DNA of 64,000 bases from Pyrinomonadaceae bacterium (GTDB lineage: Bacteria > Acidobacteriota > Blastocatellia > Pyrinomonadales > Pyrinomonadaceae), in assembly GCA_019186825.1 (NCBI GenBank), contig JABARP010000010.1:46986-110985 (forward strand), given 5' to 3'. The translations under genes were made by a program, and so were the position numbers. A model generated the notes under the pieces. That model was given only the letters and a program-made list of their open reading frames with translations. It searched no databases and was not told where the DNA came from. Positions 43,406 to 53,717 of this stretch are shown one piece after another. Position 1 is the stretch's first letter. Each line of letters begins with the position of its first letter.

Positions 43406-46400
43406 TTATGGCGTTGCCGCCTCGACCGTGGCCTTGCGTTCGAGCTTGCCCCAACCGACCACAACGCCCTTGATCGCCATATAAACGGACTTGACCATCA
43501 CCCAATACATCACCTGCCGATATCCGAAACGTTGGATAGCGAGCCACCAGAGCAGCTTCTTCTGCTCTTTCTTCTCCATCAGGAATGCCGCAAGTGCACC
43601 GAGCCAATCTACGGCAAGAAACAGAGCGTAATAAAACAGGATGTTGTTCAGATTCGACGAACTGTGAGCATATTCCTGCTGGTGTTCGAAATGGTTTAGC
43701 AGGGCCGAGATGAGCGACCAGATGAACATCAAATCCATAAGCGGCGAGATCAGCGGAAAGAGTACCTGGAAGATCCAGACGTTCGGCATTGCTATAAAAC
43801 CGAGCGTGCCGTAACGCGGATTCAGGAGCGCATTCTTGTGCTTCCACATACATTGGAGCGTGCCGAAAGACCAGCGGAACCGCTGTTTCGCAAGGTCGCG
43901 GAGTGTTGCGGGAGCTTCGGTGAATCCGATGGCGTTCTCTTCGTATCCGATCAGATAGCCGTGTTTGCGAACCTGGATCGTCAGGTCCTGATCCTCTGCA
44001 AGAGTGTCCGGCGAGAAGCCGCCGGTCTCTTCGAGAGCCTTTCTTCTCCAGGCACCGACAGCGCCTGGCACCACCGTAATGCAGTTGAGCGATGCAAAGG
44101 CACGGCGGTCGAAATTCTGCGAGGTGACGTATTCAAGTGCCTGCCATTTTGTAACAAGATTGAGGCGGTTGCCGACCTTCGCATTGCCTGCGACAGCGCC
44201 GATCCTTTCGTCTTTGAATCGATGGGCAAGTTCCGAAACGGTCGTCGGCGTAAAAAGCGTATCGGCATCGAGAGCGATGACGATCTCGCCTTTTGACTTT
44301 TTCCAGCCGAAGTTTAGGGCCGCAGCCTTCCCGCCATTCTCTTTGGTGAGGATCTGGAGGCGCGGATCGTCAGGAAAAGCTTCGGTCGCGACCTTGAATG
44401 TCCCGTCGGTCGAGCCGTCATCGACAACTATTATCTCAAGCAGCGGATAGTCCGAGGCGAGAAGGCTGGCGATCGTCTGGCACACGACCTTTTCTTCGTT
44501 ATAGGCAGGCACGATAACCGAAACCTGCGGTTCATAGCCGGCACCGAACCGCTCCTTCTCACGCCGTCTGGACCGAAGATATTGGGCAAAGGCGAGAACG
44601 CCAATTATCAGCATCCTTCCGATGCCGAGAATGATGCCGATCAGGAATATCCACTTCATCAGCCAAGCAGCGACCGCGATCGAGAAGAAAACGTACGAAT
44701 CGGCCTTCGCATACATTGACTGATCTTGTTGGACAGGCGGCATCACTTGATCCTCAGAGAGTCCTGCGAGGTCGGCGACGGTCGTGAACTGATAGCCGCG
44801 TGCGCGCAAGCCTTCGATAATGGCGGGAAGAGCGGCAACGGTCGCAGAGCGATCGCCGCCGGCATCGTGCAGCAGCACGATCGAACCTCGCTCTTCAGGC
44901 GTTTTGATCGCCGCTGCCGCGAAAACCTGGTTCGTGATCTCCTCGGCGGTGTGAGGTGTGCCGTCATCGTTGACGAGTTTCCAGTCGTCGGGATCGAGGT
45001 GGAGCCCGACCGAGATATAGCCGAGCTCTTGAGCACGCGCGGTCGGTTCCATCTCGTCAGGCGTACGTGGTTCTGCATCGCCGAAATACGGTGCGCGGAA
45101 GAGCCTGGTCGATCGGCCGGTGAGCGATTCGATCAGGCGTTGTGTTGTATTCAGCTCGAGCAACGCAACGCGGTTCGGGACCTCAGCGAGATTCGCGTGT
45201 GTAAATGAGTGGTTGCCGATCGTGTGTCCTTCCGCGACGATCTGCTTTACGATCTCAGGATACTCCTCGCCGTTCTCTCCGACGATAAAGAAAGTTGCCT
45301 TTACGTTTTCCTTCTTCAGGACTTCGAGGATCTTCGGCGTCCAGACCGGATCAGGGCCGTCATCGAATGTGAGCGCGATCTGGCCGGGCTTGTCGCCCGT
45401 GCGTCGAATGACGTAGGAGCTTGGAATTTGCTTGTAGGTCTCGGAAGCGACGAGGCCGTCCGACGGGTCGATCTTTATCTCACGAGCGCCGTCTTGAGGT
45501 TCGGCTTTGACCTGCAGGATCTCGCCCGTTCCCTCGAAGGTAACATCGTAACCGTACTTGATCTCGTTAAGGGCATCGGGCGAAATCTCCTCGGCCTTTG
45601 ATCCAAAGACCCTCCACAAGGACGGGTCTTCGCTGCCGAGCCGCCAAAGCGCGAGGCCCGCAACATTGTATGGCTTTGCGATCTTGATCTCATTATAGGC
45701 CGTGATCGCATCGAGGAACCATACACTGTGGAATACACCGTCGTCCTCTGTATACGTGAAATACGGTGTTTTCGATTCAGGATCGAACTTGATCTCGGTC
45801 GGGCTATCGAGCGAATCCTTCGCGGCAAGCAGCGATTCCTGCACAGAGACAGTTTCCGCCTCGGTGCCCTTTGCTCCCCAGTTATATCCGTAATTGCCGA
45901 AACAGACGATCGTCTTTTCGGGCGGCAGCTCTGCCATCCTGCGTTTCAACGCATCGGCGAACCAGCCTTGTCCGGCGATCGGCCCTGCTTCGCCCGTTGA
46001 CCAATGCTGATCGTACGCCATCAGCATCACATAGTCGGTAACGGCCGCATAGGACTTGTAATTCCATTCGGGATTGTCGAAGGGAACGGCCTGCGCAAGC
46101 GTCAAATGCCTTAGCTGAAAGGCGGTGTGCAGCTCGCCAACGAAAAGAAACAATGCCGGCTGAAGGTCGGTGGGAACTTCCTCGATATCGACGGTCAATC
46201 CGCCGAAATGGAACCTATCGATCGTAGAAAGAAGCGAAGCGATCAGCTTTTGGCGTGCGTCCTCTGTCGCGATCGTTTTCCGGAGAATGTCGCTGTTCCA
46301 CTGCTCGTTCTTGTAGTTTTGAAGAAGCGGTAGGACTGGCATTTCCGGCTTTTCGCGCTGGATGAAGTCCAGAGCCTTATCGTCTATGTCGAGCGCGAGC

Positions 46401-46915
46401 GGGTTATTCTCATCGCCCGATAGACGGATCCATTCCGGGACGACCCAATCGAGCGAATCGATATTCTGCTTGAGCGATGCAAAGCTTGAATCATCCCAGT
46501 TGACATAGAAGCCAACGGAGATCGGTTTACCGGCGGTCGCGGGGCCGGCGATCGCAGACGGCCGTGTTGCGCGAAGCATTTCCCTCAACGCAGCCTTTTC
46601 CCGGCGCCGTTCGACACGCGCTTTCTTTGCTTGCTTTACCTTTTCGGTTTCGCGACGGAGGACGGGGTCGCGCGGTGCTGCGGGTTTATCGGGGATCGCC
46701 AGCGCAGTGTCCTGGCTTTCGGGCAGGACGCTGATCGGCTTCAGTTTGACCTGCGGGAGGAACGGATTTACGAGAACGCTGATCACGAAAAAAACGAAGA
46801 GTACGGTCGTTACGATCGCGATCGGAATTCCGATAATGCTGAAAGCTTTGCGGCGGCGGCCTTTTTCGTCAAAGAAAACGGCTGGACGTTCCGGGGAAGG
46901 TTCGGTGGAACTCAT
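43406..46915 (-). CDS. Three-domain membrane protein: GH18-like, polysaccharide deacetylase, GT2 glycosyltransferase
   Basis: 1169 aa. A transmembrane helix (about 24-48), then a GH18-like domain (about 130-450) with the catalytic-strand pattern 'FGGLTVDIEEVP' (DxE kept) and 'YGYNWGAKG'. Next a NodB-type deacetylase (about 510-720) with TFDDGPD, GNHSFTHANL (HxxxH metal site) and FRAPYFG. Two TM segments follow, then a processive GT2 (about 798-1012) with 'VDDGSTDG', 'DADT', 'TLAEDQDL' and QRFRW, and C-terminal TM helices. It suggests synthesis of a beta-linked N-acetylglucosamine-type polymer with periplasmic deacetylation and trimming, akin to PgaC/PgaB fused together. Polymer identity is inferred. 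Confidence 0.88.
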   Translation of the reverse strand: MSSTEPSPERPAVFFDEKGRRRKAFSIIGIPIAIVTTVLFVFFVISVLVNPFLPQVKLKPISVLPESQDTALAIPDKPAAPRDPVLRRETEKVKQAKKARVERRREKAALREMLRATRPSAIAGPATAGKPISVGFYVNWDDSSFASLKQNIDSLDWVVPEWIRLSGDENNPLALDIDDKALDFIQREKPEMPVLPLLQNYKNEQWNSDILRKTIATEDARQKLIASLLSTIDRFHFGGLTVDIEEVPTDLQPALFLFVGELHTAFQLRHLTLAQAVPFDNPEWNYKSYAAVTDYVMLMAYDQHWSTGEAGPIAGQGWFADALKRRMAELPPEKTIVCFGNYGYNWGAKGTEAETVSVQESLLAAKDSLDSPTEIKFDPESKTPYFTYTEDDGVFHSVWFLDAITAYNEIKIAKPYNVAGLALWRLGSEDPSLWRVFGSKAEEISPDALNEIKYGYDVTFEGTGEILQVKAEPQDGAREIKIDPSDGLVASETYKQIPSSYVIRRTGDKPGQIALTFDDGPDPVWTPKILEVLKKENVKATFFIVGENGEEYPEIVKQIVAEGHTIGNHSFTHANLAEVPNRVALLELNTTQRLIESLTGRSTRLFRAPYFGDAEPRTPDEMEPTARAQELGYISVGLHLDPDDWKLVNDDGTPHTAEEITNQVFAAAAIKTPEERGSIVLLHDAGGDRSATVAALPAIIEGLRARGYQFTTVADLAGLSEDQVMPPVQQDQSMYAKADSYVFFSIAVAAWLMKWIFLIGIILGIGRMLIIGVLAFAQYLRSRRREKERFGAGYEPQVSVIVPAYNEEKVVCQTIASLLASDYPLLEIIVVDDGSTDGTFKVATEAFPDDPRLQILTKENGGKAAALNFGWKKSKGEIVIALDADTLFTPTTVSELAHRFKDERIGAVAGNAKVGNRLNLVTKWQALEYVTSQNFDRRAFASLNCITVVPGAVGAWRRKALEETGGFSPDTLAEDQDLTIQVRKHGYLIGYEENAIGFTEAPATLRDLAKQRFRWSFGTLQCMWKHKNALLNPRYGTLGFIAMPNVWIFQVLFPLISPLMDLMFIWSLISALLNHFEHQQEYAHSSSNLNNILFYYALFLAVDWLGALAAFLMEKKEQKKLLWWLAIQRFGYRQVMYWVMVKSVYMAIKGVVVGWGKLERKATVEAATP

Positions 46916-47055
46916 AGGTGTTTTGCAACCGCGCCGACGTCTCGTCGGCCGCAGTCTTTCAGATCGATCTCAGATCCAGGTGCACGATTCTAAACCATCC
47001 AAAACCGCATTGATGCCGGACAGAACATTTTAGTTGTCGCACAAGTTGCAAAACG

Positions 47056-47373
47056 CTATTCTTCTTCGATCGTGCAGAGCAGAGGGAATTCGCGAGCCTT
47101 CGCAAGGTTTGTCGCCTTGTCGGCTTTCATGGTCGCGATCTCGTATGGATAGATCCCGGCAACGCCGACCCCCTCATTGTGCACCTGCAGCATAATTGCG
47201 ATCGATTCGGCTTCCGGCCGCGAGAAAACGTGCGACAAGATGAAGACGACAAAATCCATTGTCGTGAAGTCATCGTTGTGGAGCAGAACCTTATAAAGCT
47301 TCGGCTTTTCGAGCTTTGAGGCGGTCTCGGATAAGACTTCGGCATCGTCGGCTCTATCGGGAAGATCAGGCAT
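47056..47373 (-). CDS. clpS: ATP-dependent Clp protease adaptor ClpS
   Basis: 105 aa. It hands N-degron substrates to ClpA/ClpC. The core is intact: 'YKVLLHNDDFTTMDFVVFILSHVF' (N-degron pocket with NDD), 'AESIAIMLQVHNEGVGVAGIYPYEIATMKADKATNLA'. ClpS usually neighbours clpA; no Clp ATPase is seen here. The gene diverges from the TPR regulator across 218 bp in which nothing else is recognised. Confidence 0.92.
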   Translation of the reverse strand: MPDLPDRADDAEVLSETASKLEKPKLYKVLLHNDDFTTMDFVVFILSHVFSRPEAESIAIMLQVHNEGVGVAGIYPYEIATMKADKATNLAKAREFPLLCTIEEE

Positions 47374-47591
47374 AAAATGGATTTAATCACAGAATTTGCC
47401 CTTCGCGCTACGGATAACAGTCCTTTGGCATCGGTTTTCAAGTATCAGATCTCACCAGCCATAAAAAAGTGGACGGCGCGGGCTTTATTTGTTAGATTTC
47501 AAGTGCGCTGTTGTTTACTAAGTATTCAATTTGGTTTCCTGCCGGACCCAAGATCCGGCTCTGATTCGTTGTTTCCGGCGAGATACCGACA

Positions 47592-50500
47592 ATGAAGAAA
47601 GCACTGGCGGACAAGGGGTCAACACCTGAGCTGACGGCTGTAAATTTTACGGACGACCTGATCGGGCGTAAAGGTGCGCCCACGGCGAAGAAAAAAAATG
47701 TCGATGAGCTTTTTGCCTCGATCGGCAAACACCTTCGGGATGGTCGATCTTCCGAGGCGGAGGCACTTCTACGGCGCACGCTGCCGGCTTACCGATTCAC
47801 TCCGGACATCTACGCAAATCTCTTGCGCTTGCTTGCCTTCACGCTTGAGACCGTCGGCAGATACAAAGAATCTCTTGAGGCTGTCCGCCCGTACGACGAT
47901 CCGCAAAACCTTGCGAATCTCTCGAGCGAAACGCAGGTGCGCGTCGTTACTCAGCTTGCGATCTCATTCAGCAATCGGGGCGAATACCCAAAGGCCGTAA
48001 CCTTGCTGAAGGAAGTTCTCGAAAAGGCAAAGGCCGGTTCCCACCCGCATTTGTTGGGGACGATCGACATTGCTCTCTCACGTGTTTATCGGAAACTCAA
48101 CGAATTTCCGATCAGCCGCGATTTTGCCGAGAAAGCTTTGGATCACTTCCGCTCGACCGGGAACTGGCTCGGGATGGCCGAGGCGTATCGCGAGGTCGCA
48201 AATATTTACAATCAGGAAGGCAATAGCGAGAAGGCGATCGAGAGCTTTCAGCTCGGGATCAAGATCATCGGTTCGAATTCGGCGCCATTTATGCTGGGCA
48301 AGCTCTACACGGATATGTCCGGAGCATATTGGTTCCTTCGTAAGCCGAACGATGGCATCGAGTGCCTTGAAAAGTCGATCGAATTCTTCGACCAGACCGA
48401 GCACGCCCTCAATATGCTCATCGCATATAATAATCTCGGCATAAATCTCACATTGCTCGGTGAGTGGAAGCGTGCGGAAGAGATGATCCGCAGAGCGCTC
48501 GAACTTGGGCTCCGAGAGAACTATATTCACGTCTCGGGCATATATGACTCCCTGGCCGAGCTGTATATCCTCCGCGGCGAGATCGACGAGGCAGAAGAGC
48601 TGCTGCGGAAGGCCGTTGAGATCGCAGACGAAAGGGGCAGCCGGTGGTACAAGCTCCAGGCGATGCGGAATATCGCAAGATGCCACCTGCTAAAGGGCGA
48701 TACGGCCGCTGCAATCGCGACCGCAGAAGCTACGATCGAACAGGCCCACGAGGTTGGCGATAGGCACTACGCCAATATGGCCGGTATCGTTCTCGCAGAA
48801 GGCCTGATGCTCGAAGGCGATCCTGAAGAGAGCGAGAACGCCCTTCGCGAAATAGAAAGTAACGATCCAAAATCCGATTACTTCGTTCTTGGGAATATTC
48901 AGCGTATCCGCGGCCTCTTGGCGTTGAAAAATAAGGAACGCGAGCTTGCGATCCATTACTTCAGCCGAGCGTTGACGACATTCGAGGCAGGCTTAGACCC
49001 GTTCCATCAGGCGAAGATGCACGCACTCCTGGCCGAGAATCTGGGAAGCGATAATGTCGTCCGTGCAAGGCGGCACCTGGCCGCCGCCGCCGAGATATAC
49101 AACCGGCTTGGGCTTAAGGACAAATATCAAACTGTTCTCGATGCGGGTGAGCGTCTCGAGGCAGAGTCAAAGACACTACCATCAAGGCCCGGGGGCGAGC
49201 GACGTAAGAACGCCATCATCTCGCAGCTCTTGACCGTCCGCCTTGCCGAAGCGACCGCATCGCGCGAGCTGCTGTTTCGTGAGCTCGTCGCCGTACTACA
49301 ACAAGAAAGTAACGCCGAAAAGATCGTCATCGCCGAATATAACGACGCGAAGACGCTCGCACCTTTTATCACACACGGCTACGCGAACAACGAGAGTTTC
49401 GATATTGTCGCAAAGCTCGATACAGCGGTAAGACGCGATGAGTTAAAGGCGTTCTCCGGAAACAAGAATGTCGAGGTATTTGAACTGAGGCCCTCGGCCG
49501 GGCGTCCCGCCTTTCTGATGTTATATCCGCGGTCAGGAGCATCGCTTACGGATGGTTCTTCGCTAAAGCCGCTCATCAGCGTTACAGAGCTTGGTATAGA
49601 CGTGATCGCTCTAAGAGAGCGTAACGCCGCAAAGCCTCACGATCTGCCGATCGGCGTCGAGGCCTCGAACGGGCTGATGCCGGGCTTTATCCATTCTTCG
49701 CCTGCAATGACGGCGTTGGTCGAGGAGATATACAAGATCAGGAATTCGGACGTTACCGTTCTCGTTACCGGCGAATCGGGAACGGGTAAGGAATTGGTAT
49801 CAAAGGCTATCCATACGATCTCAAACCGCAAAGACAAGGTCTTTGTACCGTTCAACTGCACCGCCGTTCCTAAGGAACTCGCCGAAGGAATGCTTTTCGG
49901 CTACAAGAAAGGAGCGTTCACGGGAGCGATGAGTGACTCGCCCGGCGTAATACGCTCTGCGGATGGCGGTACGCTATTTTTGGACGAGATCGGCGATCTG
50001 CCGCTCGACGTTCAACCGAAGCTGCTGCGATTTCTGCAGGAAGGCGAGGTGCAGCCGTTGGGCGAGAAAAAGCCGATCAAGGTCGATGTTCGGATCATCG
50101 CGGCAACGAATATGCCGCTCGAACAAAAGGTTGCCGACGGTACATTTCGTGAGGACCTGTATTTTCGCCTGAACGTGATCCGGCTGCGTGTGCCTCCGCT
50201 CAGAGATCGAAGGGCTGAGATCCCGCCGATCGTTAACTATCATGTAAATAAGTTCAGCGAACGATTCGGAAAGACCGGGATCACATTTACGCCGGAGGCG
50301 ATCGATATGCTGATGGTCTCAGATTGGGAAGGCAATGTGCGCGAGTTGACGAATGAGATCCAGCGGATCGTTGCCCGAGCAGAATCCAATGACATAATCA
50401 CGCCCGAGCATTTATCGGCAGACCTAAAGCGTTCTGCACGTCCACTTACGCCTTTTGGCGGCAGCAAACCGCAGGGCCCGCGGCCAATCTCATCGTATAA

Positions 50501-50699
50501 CTCGACGATCTCGCCGTTTACGAACCTGTCGCCCGGTACAACGCTCGATGCCGCCGTATCGGAGCTTGAGATGTCGCTGATACGAGATGCTCTTTCGCGG
50601 AATAACTGGAATATCTCGCGCGTTGCAGCCGAGCTTGGGCTTACGAGACGCGGACTGTATCTAAAGCTTGCAAGGTACGGTATCGAAAAAGCCGCCTGA
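47592..50699 (+). CDS. TPR-containing sigma54-dependent transcriptional activator
   Basis: 1035 aa. Residues about 35-530 are tetratricopeptide repeats ('GRYKESLEAVRPYDDP', 'GNWLGMAEAYREVANIYNQEG', 'GEIDEAEELLRKAVEIA'). A middle region (about 545-700) is GAF-like ('ATASRELLFRELVAVL...EKIVIAEYND'). The AAA+ core has Walker A GESGTGKE (about 727), GAFTGA (about 774) and 'GGTLFLDEIGDLPLDVQPKLL'. A Fis-type HTH ends it ('ISRVAAELGLTRRGLYLKLARYG'). The intact GAFTGA loop shows contact with sigma54. TPR sensing replaces the usual receiver, so the signal is probably protein-protein. Target genes are unknown; no sigma54 gene is in the window. Confidence 0.93.
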   Translation: MKKALADKGSTPELTAVNFTDDLIGRKGAPTAKKKNVDELFASIGKHLRDGRSSEAEALLRRTLPAYRFTPDIYANLLRLLAFTLETVGRYKESLEAVRPYDDPQNLANLSSETQVRVVTQLAISFSNRGEYPKAVTLLKEVLEKAKAGSHPHLLGTIDIALSRVYRKLNEFPISRDFAEKALDHFRSTGNWLGMAEAYREVANIYNQEGNSEKAIESFQLGIKIIGSNSAPFMLGKLYTDMSGAYWFLRKPNDGIECLEKSIEFFDQTEHALNMLIAYNNLGINLTLLGEWKRAEEMIRRALELGLRENYIHVSGIYDSLAELYILRGEIDEAEELLRKAVEIADERGSRWYKLQAMRNIARCHLLKGDTAAAIATAEATIEQAHEVGDRHYANMAGIVLAEGLMLEGDPEESENALREIESNDPKSDYFVLGNIQRIRGLLALKNKERELAIHYFSRALTTFEAGLDPFHQAKMHALLAENLGSDNVVRARRHLAAAAEIYNRLGLKDKYQTVLDAGERLEAESKTLPSRPGGERRKNAIISQLLTVRLAEATASRELLFRELVAVLQQESNAEKIVIAEYNDAKTLAPFITHGYANNESFDIVAKLDTAVRRDELKAFSGNKNVEVFELRPSAGRPAFLMLYPRSGASLTDGSSLKPLISVTELGIDVIALRERNAAKPHDLPIGVEASNGLMPGFIHSSPAMTALVEEIYKIRNSDVTVLVTGESGTGKELVSKAIHTISNRKDKVFVPFNCTAVPKELAEGMLFGYKKGAFTGAMSDSPGVIRSADGGTLFLDEIGDLPLDVQPKLLRFLQEGEVQPLGEKKPIKVDVRIIAATNMPLEQKVADGTFREDLYFRLNVIRLRVPPLRDRRAEIPPIVNYHVNKFSERFGKTGITFTPEAIDMLMVSDWEGNVRELTNEIQRIVARAESNDIITPEHLSADLKRSARPLTPFGGSKPQGPRPISSYNSTISPFTNLSPGTTLDAAVSELEMSLIRDALSRNNWNISRVAAELGLTRRGLYLKLARYGIEKAA

Positions 50700-50704
50700 G
50701 TTGA

Positions 50705-51856
50705 TCAACCGACCGCTGCCTGCGATCTGAGACCGCTCACGACCTCAGTCGTTCGCTCGATGACATTAGTTATCTCATCTTCAGTTGTGTGCCGCCCGAG
50801 CGAGAACCTTATCGAACCCATTGCGAAGGAGAACGGCACTTGCATCGCCTCGAGAACTGAGCTCGCCGCGTGATCCTTTGTGTGGCATGCCGAACCTGTC
50901 GATACGCAGATCCCGAGCTCATCGAGGCGGTGCATGATCATCTCGCCGTTCGTATTCTCGAACGAGATATTCGATGTGTTCGGCAGCCGCTTGCCCGGTT
51001 CGCGAGTTCCATTTACTCGAGTTGATGGGATCCCGAGAAGCGCGTTTTCTAGACGATCGCGAAGCAGCCCGAGCTCTTTGATGCCATCGAGCCGGGCTGC
51101 GATCTTTGCCGCAACGCCAAGGCCAACGATCTGATGGGTCGGAGGTGTTCCCGAGCGGCGTCCCATCTCCTGACCGCCGCCGATCAACGCTGGCGGCAAC
51201 GTAATGCCTTCACGGATGAAGAGTGCGCCGACGCCTTTCGGCCCATAGAATTTATGTGCCGAAATGGAAAGAAGGTCGATCTCCGTATCCTTTAGCGAAA
51301 ACGGGATCTTTCCGACCCCATTTACGGCATCGACGTGGAAAACGGCATTGCAATTATCTTTTACGATCTTTGCGGCTTCCTGTACGGGAAAGATCACGCC
51401 TGTCTCGTTGTTCGCAAGCATCATCGAGACGATGGCGGTGTTGGGTGTCAGGCACTTTCGGAGTTCATCGAGGTCGATCTCTCCGTTGCCGTCAACACTC
51501 AGCACACGAACAGAAACTTTGCCATCGGCTTCAAGCTTTGAACACAACTTGCTGACATTCGCGTGCTCGACCGGCGTTGTGATGATGCGGCGCTTGTCAC
51601 CGGAATTTGCGATGGTTCCGAGTATCGACCAGTTATTGCCTTCGGTACCGCCTGAAGTGAACACGATCTCACTCGCCGAATCCGCACCCAGGAATGCGGC
51701 GACCTGCTCACGAGCCTCTTCTATAGCTGCTGCCGCACGCTGTCCGGCAGAGTGTGCCGAGGTCGGATTGCCAAAATCTTCCTGCAAAAATGGCAGCATT
51801 GCGGCCAATACTTCGGGGTCAACAGGTGTCGTTGCGTTATAATCGAGGTAGATCAT
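50705..51856 (-). CDS. Cysteine desulfurase (IscS/NifS family)
   Basis: 383 aa. PLP enzyme supplying sulfur for Fe-S clusters or thiolation. 'IYLDYNATTPVDPEVLAAMLPF' start, the PLP Lys in 'LLSISAHKFYGPKGVGAL' (about 199), and the catalytic Cys loop 'STGSACHTKDHAASSVL' (about 321-328), which is the group I (NifS/IscS) form. No iscU, iscR or mnmA adjoins it, so its dedicated partner is not clear. It converges with the TPR regulator (5-bp gap). Confidence 0.93.
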   Translation of the reverse strand: MIYLDYNATTPVDPEVLAAMLPFLQEDFGNPTSAHSAGQRAAAAIEEAREQVAAFLGADSASEIVFTSGGTEGNNWSILGTIANSGDKRRIITTPVEHANVSKLCSKLEADGKVSVRVLSVDGNGEIDLDELRKCLTPNTAIVSMMLANNETGVIFPVQEAAKIVKDNCNAVFHVDAVNGVGKIPFSLKDTEIDLLSISAHKFYGPKGVGALFIREGITLPPALIGGGQEMGRRSGTPPTHQIVGLGVAAKIAARLDGIKELGLLRDRLENALLGIPSTRVNGTREPGKRLPNTSNISFENTNGEMIMHRLDELGICVSTGSACHTKDHAASSVLEAMQVPFSFAMGSIRFSLGRHTTEDEITNVIERTTEVVSGLRSQAAVG

Positions 51857-51877
51857 ATTGAACAGGTGCGAGTCAGG

Positions 51878-53686
51878 GTGAATCGAACCCTCAATTTATC
51901 ACTCGGCCTCCATGATCTACAATTTGAAACTGTCTTGAACGCAATACTTTCCATCACAGAACCGAACGGCCGGGTCTTTGAATACGGGATCGTCCCGAAT
52001 CGCCAATTCACGATCGGCCGCGCGAAAGAGAACGACATTGTCCTCAATGATCGCCGCGTCTCGCGCCGGCATGCCTATATCGATTCGTCGATGGGCTATC
52101 GGCTCATTGACGGATACATCGAGGATGGACGGCTAGTCCGCAGTGTCAATCACGTTTTTGTGAACGGTGCCGCCGCGGTCGAAGCACAGCTTGCGGACAA
52201 TGATGAGATCACGATCGGAGAATCAAAGCTGCGGTTCCGTTTTGTCGGGATCGAACGCGTGCCGGCTCCAACGGCACCGCCGGTCTCAGTGCCGCAGCCC
52301 TCACAGCATTTTCCGGCTCAAGCGCCGACCAGCTTTCCTGAGGCGGCAACGCACGCCGCCGTTGCGCCTGTCGGGATCCGTTACGACGATGCTCCGCTCG
52401 GCCACACGATGATGGAGATCTCGGCACGCGAGATCATCGGCAGGCAGTCACATCTTTCGATCGAAACGACTCCGGCGACGGCTGAGGAGATCAAGGCCTT
52501 GCGGCGAAAGGCACGCAATCTCGAGTTGCTGTACGAAATGAGCAAGACGCTTGGCCGTGTTTTCGATCTCGAGGAGATCTTCGATAAAGCGACGGAACTC
52601 ATCTTTCGTGGAACCCCTGCGGACCGCGTCGTCGCCCTGCTTGCCGACGAGACGCCGGACGGCAAGATCCTCGAATACAGTCTTGTACAGGTCGGCGCAA
52701 AGGTTCGCGATACCTCGGTCGCGCAATCGAGCGAAAAACTGGCGGTCAGCCGGACGATCACGAACAAGGTAATGCTCGAGAAGGTCGCGTTGCTATCGCA
52801 GGACGCACGAACAGATGCAATGTTCCGGGATGCGGCATCGATCGTCTCTCAAGGCGTCCGCTCGACGATCTGTGCTCCGCTGATCACGGAATCGAATGTT
52901 CACGGTGTACTTTACGCGGACCGGCTCGATCCTTTTGCGGCGTTTTCACCCGATCATCTGGAACTTATCAGCGCCGTCGCCGCGCAGACGGCCGTAACGG
53001 TCGAGACCGTAAAATCCCACAAGCGCCTTGCACGCGAAGAGGTCGCTCGTGCAAATTACGGCCGATTTATGCCGGAATACGTCGTGCGTCAGCTTTTGAA
53101 TGACCCGCAAAGTTTTCGCCTTGGCGGCGTCAACCAGCTTGTAACCGTGCTTTTTGCGGATATCCGCGGATTTACCGCACTTTCGGAACGAGAAAAGCCA
53201 GAGAGGATCGTGAGCCTTCTAAACCGGTATTTTTCGGCGATGTCGGAGGTGATCTTCGCCCATGGCGGGACGCTTGATAAATATATCGGCGATGGTTTGA
53301 TGGCTCTGTTCGGTGCGCCCACTGCGACGCCCGTTGATGCGGTAAATGCGGTAAAGGCCGCGGTTGCGATGCAGAAGCGGACGAATCAGCTGAATTCCGA
53401 GATACAGGCCGAGGGATTTTCACCGATCTCGATCGGCATCGGGCTGCACACGGGCGAGGCAACGGTCGGCTATATCGGCTCCGACAAACGGAGCGAATAC
53501 ACGGCGATCGGTGATACCGTAAACCTTGCCGCAAGGCTCGAATCGAATGCTATCGGCGGGCAGATCCTGCTAAGCCACGCATCTGCCGCAGCGGCAGGCG
53601 GCGTATTTCCTGTAACCCCGAGAGAACCTCTGATCGTCAAGAACCGCGTCCAACCCGTGGAATTATTTGAGCTTCGCTGGAGTTAA
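51878..53686 (+). CDS. FHA-GAF-class III adenylate cyclase
   Basis: 602 aa if started at GTG 51878; a TTG near 51935 just before the FHA domain is also possible, and no strong SD decides it. FHA domain (about 25-115): 'FTIGRAKENDIVLNDRRVSRRHAYI'. A GAF domain (about 230-385): 'ELLYEMSKTLGRVFDLEEIFDKATELI' to 'YADRLDPFAAFSPDHLELI'. The cyclase domain (about 430-590) has metal Asp residues in FADIRGFT and YIGDG, the adenine-specifying Lys in 'GTLDKYIGDG', and 'DTVNLAARLE' transition-state residues. Cytoplasmic; predicted to bind phosphothreonine proteins and make cAMP. The start diverges from the desulfurase. Confidence 0.92.
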   Translation: MNRTLNLSLGLHDLQFETVLNAILSITEPNGRVFEYGIVPNRQFTIGRAKENDIVLNDRRVSRRHAYIDSSMGYRLIDGYIEDGRLVRSVNHVFVNGAAAVEAQLADNDEITIGESKLRFRFVGIERVPAPTAPPVSVPQPSQHFPAQAPTSFPEAATHAAVAPVGIRYDDAPLGHTMMEISAREIIGRQSHLSIETTPATAEEIKALRRKARNLELLYEMSKTLGRVFDLEEIFDKATELIFRGTPADRVVALLADETPDGKILEYSLVQVGAKVRDTSVAQSSEKLAVSRTITNKVMLEKVALLSQDARTDAMFRDAASIVSQGVRSTICAPLITESNVHGVLYADRLDPFAAFSPDHLELISAVAAQTAVTVETVKSHKRLAREEVARANYGRFMPEYVVRQLLNDPQSFRLGGVNQLVTVLFADIRGFTALSEREKPERIVSLLNRYFSAMSEVIFAHGGTLDKYIGDGLMALFGAPTATPVDAVNAVKAAVAMQKRTNQLNSEIQAEGFSPISIGIGLHTGEATVGYIGSDKRSEYTAIGDTVNLAARLESNAIGGQILLSHASAAAAGGVFPVTPREPLIVKNRVQPVELFELRWS

Positions 53687-53717
53687 ATTTTTCTGGTTAT
53701 CTAGCGGGCAAACAGAT

